This document shows, in pieces, positions 57,753 through 64,000 of a DNA stretch of 64,000 bases (position 1 is its first letter; every line of letters begins with the position of its first letter). Below the pieces are notes generated by a model. That model had not been told where the DNA came from. It worked only from the letters and a program-made list of their open reading frames with translations, and made no database searches. Made by a program: the position numbers and the translations under genes. This DNA is from Caenorhabditis elegans (lineage: Eukaryota; Nematoda; Chromadorea; Rhabditida; Rhabditidae). The DNA lies in assembly GCF_000002985.6 (NCBI RefSeq), contig NC_003283.11:13702001-13766000 (forward strand). The letters run 5' to 3'.

Positions 57753-60700
57753 AGCTTTTAGCTTCAACTCTGGAAACTATAATTAACGTTGTAACAATAA
57801 GTTCTTATAGGGTAAATTCAATATAGAAATTTTCAGTATTTCTGAAGTTTTTAGTATATTTTCAACGAAGATAAATAGAGTAACAAATAGTAAAGTATAA
57901 ATCTTTTATCAAGGGTCCCGATTCCAACTCTTACTTGTATAAATGCCATAATCATCAATCATTCAGATCAGTCCCAGACTCTGAATAATTGTAACAGTAT
58001 CTTCCTACATTCACTGTTTCAAAAACACTTAATAAATTATTAATTTTCTTTCGAACGGTTGAAAGTGTTAAAATGTTAATGTTTTACAAAATTTCAGACT
58101 GAAAACAAAATATTTTTCCTTTGAAATTTGGATATGATCTCAGAAGAGATGATGGAACGTGTGCTTCCATTTTTGTTTCTTCCCTTCGAACAAGGCATGA
58201 TTTGCTACATTCTGGCAACTTGGTTCAGTTTGTCAAACTATGAAATTTAATTTGATGAAAATTGGACTGTAATTCAAGAATAACTTCACTCGTGAACCAA
58301 AGAATGCACATAATTGACAATATATGTATAATCTCAAGACTATAAGGTTGAGATAAAAAATTTCTTCGAGATGATACAGTTTTTTGAATTTATCAGTTTC
58401 ATCGCGCAATGCGAAATTTGAGAAAATTGATTTCTTTCAGCTTTAAAGTGGACCTAACCATACCAAAACTCAAAAAAAAACATATTTCACTTCCTTTTTA
58501 GTGATTCACGTTAGTGCTTTGATTCTTTAAGTCAAAACAATTGACCAACATTTGGTCTCTGAGAGCAGGTGTTTCTCACTTTCCCTAGACATCACTTGTT
58601 TTATATTATTCCTTCTTTTTCTTGTCCATCTGACTTTTTCAATTACTACTGGGTGGTATTTTGGTGATGATTTTTGTAATAGTCACGAGTTTCGTAACCT
58701 TACTCAAAGCTAGACTGAAACATTAGGATTTTTGTTTCCATCAAATTTTAAACCAGAAAATAAAATAATAACGAAAAATCCTTACTAGCTATCTTTTTGC
58801 TTCAAATCATTTGGAAATTGTCCAGAAGGAATATGGGACTGAAATTTTTGATAAGGAATCACCATTGCAATCAAAATGTTTTTTGTCCTATAAACTGAAC
58901 TCTGGGATTTAAAAATGTCTTTATTCTGATTTGGTTAAATGTACTCAAGCTAACAAGGACGTTCGGGATTCTCAAAAAAGTTTGAAAAACAATTTTAATT
59001 GGCTTTAAAAGAGTTTTATCATACCAGCAAATGTATTTTGAAAGCTGGTAAAAGTTTCAATTTGTCTTTTCAGAGCTTTTCAAGTTTGAAATAAATTTAT
59101 GGAATCAAAAATTTCACGACTCTCAAACAGATATTAGACTAAAATCTGGGTTTTAATTCTGAAAAAAACCTGAAAGCATTGCTTCTAAAACATTATCTGT
59201 TCAAACTTGTGACATGTTGTATTTTTCTAGTAACCTTTAATTGAAACTTCTCTTATTTGCAGTATATTTCACATTAATCATCCTTCTTTATATAAAAAAG
59301 ATTAAAAACAAGTTTATAACATTAAATACTCTATTCTTAAGAAATGTATAGATCTATGAAATACTGAAGTAAGGTGGTGATGAATATACATCTACTTCTG
59401 GGTATATCTAATCATAGTTTTTACAATAAAATTTGCAATTTTTGCTAGTTTTTGATTGCTTTCAGTAGAACTTAGAAGGTCACATTTTTTATGTATCAGA
59501 GCCAAAAAAAATTAGTTTTGCTAATCTAATTTTCCAGTTAACATTCATAACTTTTCAAATTTATTTTTAGCCTACTACAAAAGTAGGATCTACAAATTAT
59601 TAATTCTGAGATATTTAGATCATTCTCGATTCATTTCTCTTTAGCAGGTGTTTTATTTCCAAGTCAACGCATAGTAAAAAATCACGTTCTCATTGTATTT
59701 GTCATGTTCAATAAACTTCTTCTATTCAAGTCAGAGCAATACAATTGGATTTTAATTCAAGTCAAACACTTGGTTGATCAAAATTAAAAAAAAAGAAATT
59801 TTCAGTTTGCAAGTACTCACGCTCAACGTTTTAATATTGAAAGCCAATAATATATTAGGTGCTAATAATGCCTGTGTTATAAGAAAAACAACTGTGTGTA
59901 ATTGAATAAATTGGGAAATTAGGCCAACTTGTGCCCAAAACAGATAGATTTGTTCCTCCTAGATTGACTCCACTTTTCATTTTCAATTCTTCCGGAATTA
60001 TGTACATGATGGTTACACTGCACTCTATACTTCTGTGCTTTTGATTCATGTATTCTTTGAATTACTGGGTATATAAATTTTGTCAAAATTAACAAATGTT
60101 CAACAGTTTTAATCTAGTTGAAACTAAGTTTTTAATGAATTTCTCAAAACTGCTCCAAACTTCTTTTGATAAACCTGGAGGAGTTAATTTTTAAAAGGTC
60201 ATTTTTTATGAATTGAAGTTGCCTCGTTGAAAAATATTGGAATTGCCAAACCCTCTAAAGTTCCACCAAGGTTAATTAAAAGTATGAAACATTTTATAAC
60301 ATTTCAGATAGTTTAAAAATTTTTAGGACTTCGTCCACTTAAGGTCTCATGGGTTCAACTTTGTGATTCTGTGAAGCCTCTGAAATCAATATTTTCTCTT
60401 TAAATGTTGTTTTCTTGAGTGGCTTCTGATCTGCCGGCATCATTTCACTCATTTCTGTAATAAATTTACTTCCTTCTTCTCCTCCATTTTCTCTTAAATA
60501 TTTCCAGCGCTATTGGTCTTTCCTTCAACCAAACACAAGGCAAAAACAAGGCAAAAATGTGTGACGGTGCTAATTATGTTCCCGCGCTACGAAAACGGAA
60601 TTAATATACTTGGAGAAGAAGGGGAGAGTGGAGCCAAGCGAGATAGAGAAGTAGAGCACACGCGAGCCAGTATTTGATTAGCGCCCGTGCTCACCGTGAG

Positions 60701-62616
60701 CCAGAACAAGGGCGTGAGCCATGAGAAAAGGAGGTTACCGTGACAACCCCAACCCAATTTTTCCATCTCCTTTTTTCCATGCGGGTTTTGGTTTTCCACG
60801 ATTTTCTTCTGTTTTCTTCACAAAAATCCACACATTGGATAAGTTGTTCTTGTCTTTCAGTATCTTCCATTGTTTTCAATTAGATCATTGTCATTTGATT
60901 TCATAAATTGTATCCATTGCCATTTGTTATTGTTATCATTGTCATGACATAGAAATGATGTAATATTGAGAACAGAGTTGAATACAAAATATTTAAAAAA
61001 AAAAGAGAATAGAGACGTCATCATTTTTTGACGGATTAGAGACACACACGTATTCCATATAATTTATCATTTTTTCATGAATACCCGACCATCCAATTAT
61101 GCTCTTTTACTCTATTCCTTGTTATCTTTCTTTCCAAATTTTCTAGAAGTTTTCTTATGTTTTTTTTTCAAAATGCATCCAATTCTATTCTCGAGAAAAA
61201 CAACGCCAATAAAAATAAATTGAGAACGTCATCAGAAGAGCGGAACTACGCAGGTGGAGTCTTGTTTTCTGTAGGTTATACTCGGAAATTTCGTGAGGAA
61301 AATATCAGAATCGCCTGCGATCCTAGGTCTTTTTTACTTAAATGTTTTTTAGTACTTTAATTTGTTATGTTTGATAATCGAACTTTAGGTTTAGCATTTC
61401 CGTTTTTGAAAATAGATTGTACAGCCAATTAATTTCACCGCACTCTGGAGACTAACAGCACCACTATTAAGCTTTTATCTGCAATTTCTTATGAAGGAAT
61501 ATATTGATTAAACCTACCTAATTAGGCACGTAATTGCCTACCTGAGTGCCTACAAATCAAGCCGTGAAACATTTTAAATTCAAGACGAATTTTTAGAAAA
61601 TAAAAGAAGACTAGGTGCACATGTTATGTCTAGGCAAGTTGGTATACATTTTCGTACCTATTCGGTGGACTAAGCAAAAATAGAAAGCATCATCCTGAAA
61701 TCATTTAGCTAAATTCCTATTCCGTCTCGTTCCAACCTTACCTAAACAGAAGTTTAAACTACCCATCTGAAAAGCTACTGAAAATCTTTAAATTTTCTAA
61801 ATCTTTCGTTTTTTCTCATGACGATGGCAGCACGAGGCCAATTCCCTTTTTCTCACAAACGTTACTTTTTTCTTTCCCGAAACTTACATTTTTCTCGTAA
61901 TGCAGTTATGCAATATAACAGCGTGATTTGAAAATCAAATTTTCACATGCTCTCCAATCATTCGTCATACATGACAAATTAGAATTGATGGAGTTGAAAA
62001 ATCTCCGACGTCATGCTTGCAGATGCTGATTGGAGCATATAATTGTTCAGAAAATTATAACGTTTGAGAGGGTATTTAACTTCGAAATGATAGATAATTG
62101 ACACGAAAGTTCGGTTTTTTCTAAATTCATTTATATGCTTAATATCATTTCAATTTTACTTTCTTTTTTTTTGAAATCCATTCCTCGACCATGCAAATGT
62201 TATGTTGACTTATTTTTAAATATAATATTTTTTAATTAATGTTGCATCTACAACTATTTTATTTTATTCTACACATATTTTATATTATTTGAATCACCCT
62301 TCCATATTGGACGTCTTAAGATTTTGAATAGAATCGCTGAGTTAATCAAAAATTGTATGACTTTAAAACATTTCGCCAGTTGAACATTTTTTGATAAACC
62401 CGAGTTCAACAAAGCTGGACCAATGAGAGTGCAAAAAACAAGGTTTATATTATTTTGTTAATATCCGTTCATTTGTTTTTCTGAGCTGTTTCTATATATT
62501 ATTTCTAATTCTCTGAAAATATCTTTTTTGTTTCTACTCTTATAGTTCAACTTGTCTAATTTTCAGACAGAAGCGTCGTTCGTGTCTGTCATAGAGAGGT
62601 TCTGGGTGATGATCAG
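57753..62616. other. 4.9-kb intergenic stretch
   Basis: Contains the relic F-box B exon (58098-58243) and otherwise AT-rich DNA. There is a GC- and purine-richer block at ~60590-60790 and TGCCTAC-type repeat sequence at ~61510-61555. Open frames such as 61157-61360 and 60587-60906 have no recognisable domain. The extracellular exon(s) of the last gene may be hidden in the 3' part. Confidence 0.5.
58098..58243 (+). pseudogene. Relic terminal exon of an F-box B gene
   Basis: A splice acceptor (ATTTCAG, ending at 58097) is followed by a frame reading LKFGYDLRRDDGTCASIF and a TGA at 58241-58243. This aligns with the last exon of the adjacent FBXB gene (LKYGYDIKREDGLCLSLV), while the sequence beyond has diverged. 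No other exon of this copy survives nearby, so it is a remnant of a tandem duplication. Confidence 0.7.
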
Positions 62617-63744
62617 ATGGACATGTCCCGTGTTCTGGTCATTGCTCCTCTCGTCGTATTTGCCTTATTCTTTTTGACTATTCTGATGTTACGTTCATTT
62701 TTCTCGATGAGGTGAGTGACTCAATGTTTTTCACGAAGTTTGAATTTGCATAGTTCTGGTTTTGACTTTTTTTGTTGAGATGTATGTATAATTAATTGGA
62801 ATCTATGTTATCAGTTGATAATAAAACAAGCTCAAAAGAACAATGCATATATGCACAGACGGAAATTAGAACATTGTTTTTCACATATTAATAATTAGTT
62901 TATTTTTATCACAGAAGGTTTTATCATCTTTTTAGAAGCCTCTTGAGAGTCGTATCTGAAAATAACAAATTGAATTCCGCAGGGAAAGTTTTGAAAAATG
63001 TATTTTGACAATCTAAAATTTTTAAAACTATATTTGTTCCGGTTCAAAAATAACAAAAAACCAATTTAAAATTTTAATCATGCGCGTAGAGGTTGATCAA
63101 TTGGTGGCGCTAACTTTTTGTAAAATAAGGTCAGAAGTAGGCAAAAGTTAGCTGGTCAGACTTATTTTTATTCAAACCTTAGCTACGAGGAGAATAAACT
63201 ACCAAATAATACTATCATTATTTAGCAGAGATAAACGGCGACGTGCTCGACGAGGGTGTCCACAATCAAGTATTGCTAACAATGACACAGAAATATCTTG
63301 TAATAATTTCAATTCAAATAGCTCATTTAATCGGAACAACAATTCCAATAATACATCAAATCCGAGCCCACCTAGTTATTATGCCGAAGTAATGGCTACC
63401 AATTCATCGGCACTTTATCCAGTTTATGTGCCACCTTATGCGGCGCCTTTGATGTCGTTACGAGACCCACGGCAATTTCAGGTAAGATTTTAAAGATAAG
63501 GGTTCAGGAAGATATTATAATTGTTTCATTTCAGGGTTTACCTGGATTGGCAGCACCACCGCCTTATCCTCCGCCTCCTAGCTATCATCAAATTAGTAGT
63601 TTTCCTGAATTACCGAGTGGTTGGTTGTTAAAGCAATACCCTTAAATGTTATTTTCACAATTTTCAGCTCCACACGCGGTGATAGACGTTGCGCAACAGC
63701 CAAGGATAACAAAAACGCGTCTAGAAGTTACACCAGTCGAGTGA
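62617..63744 (+). CDS. Small single-pass membrane protein with PY motifs
   Basis: Exons 62617-62711, 63229-63481, 63535-63619, 63668-63744; 169 aa from ATG 62617. A single hydrophobic segment (VLVIAPLVVFALFFLTILML, ~5-25) is followed by a basic stop-transfer stretch (DKRRRARRG), an Asn/Ser-rich region, and a Pro/Tyr-rich cytoplasmic tail with PPSYY, PPPYPPPPSY and a C-terminal TPVE. PPxY motifs bind WW domains, notably those of Nedd4-class ubiquitin ligases; membrane adaptors of this layout include Shisa and VOPP1/WBP1-type proteins, but I cannot place it in one. The frame is open upstream of the ATG to an acceptor at 62566 and encodes RSVVRVCHREVLGDDQ, so an upstream exon with an extracellular part or signal peptide is possible and the start is provisional. 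Confidence 0.7.
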
Positions 63745-64000
63745 TAGATGATTTCTTCAAACTTTCTTGAATTTAATTATTCAAAAATTCTATGTAAATT
63801 CGGTATACATAATGATTTGCCATAATTATGTCTTCTTATGTTTTTTTTTGTTTAGCATTTTCGCTTTCCTTTTAATTGATCGGGTCACATGCCTTTTGCT
63901 CTTCATTACACTTTTTACATTGTATATTACAGATAACTTTATTCTTTTTTGTCACAAACTGATATCATAACATTGATAATGAAATTGTTTTTGCCTTGCC
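63745..64000 (+). other. 3' flank of the PY-motif gene
   Basis: 256 bp of AT-rich sequence, presumably 3' UTR. The 67-residue open frame at 63767-63970 is compositionally AT-driven. Confidence 0.4.

Noticed and set aside
60587-60906. Overlapping open frames on both strands in a GC-richer block
   Set aside because: Purine-rich simple composition explains openness; no domain or splice structure.

Overview
The window is nuclear DNA of a nematode, almost certainly Caenorhabditis elegans. The evidence is AT-rich non-coding DNA, many short introns with GTRAGT donors and TTTTCAG acceptors, acceptors a few bases upstream of ATGs (compatible with trans-splicing), and nematode-expanded families (srx chemoreceptor, SCP/CAP 'scl', F-box A and B, CUB-like/CUB_2, TIL proteins). 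A bHLH-PAS gene nested in an intron matches hlh-34, which I recall from cosmid T01D3 on chromosome V. I also recall a CUB-like cluster (F35E12, including irg-5 and dct-17) from the same chromosome. Those locus names are memory, not something the sequence proves.

Layout. 1-1243: 3' end of a Ser/Thr-rich mucin-like protein (+). 3094-8963: twelve-exon secreted cysteine-rich protein (+) with Tg-1, WAP-like and six TIL domains, ending in a degenerate Cu/Zn-SOD fold; hlh-34 (-) lies inside its third intron. 9372-11017: srx-type GPCR (+). 11279-13270: ZIP9-type zinc transporter (-). 14869-18288: vWD/C8/TIL/EGF/fibrinogen-like secreted protein (+). 18819-20196: scl gene (+) interrupted in its first exon by a 380-bp foldback element.

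20254-49891 is dominated by eight CUB-like genes or pseudogenes, all on the minus strand: five with hydrophobic, GPI-like or TM C-termini among intact and decayed copies, two compact secreted forms, and two members carrying disabling lesions. An F-box A gene (23905-24908, +) and a palindromic hAT-like MITE with an 8-bp target duplication sit inside this block. 50335-54393 holds two tandem short-chain dehydrogenases (-). 56160-57752 is an F-box B gene with one in-frame stop and a relic duplicate last exon downstream. 62617-63744 is a small single-pass membrane protein with PY motifs (+).

Biologically the window combines secreted or surface epithelial proteins with fast-evolving families typical of nematode chromosome arms. 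Several CUB-like promoters share a TATA box and TGATAA (GATA) sites, which suggests intestinal expression. Most structural novelty lies in gene decay within the CUB-like array, MITE insertions and the SOD-like tail of the TIL protein. I saw no rRNA, tRNA, CRISPR array or viral gene.
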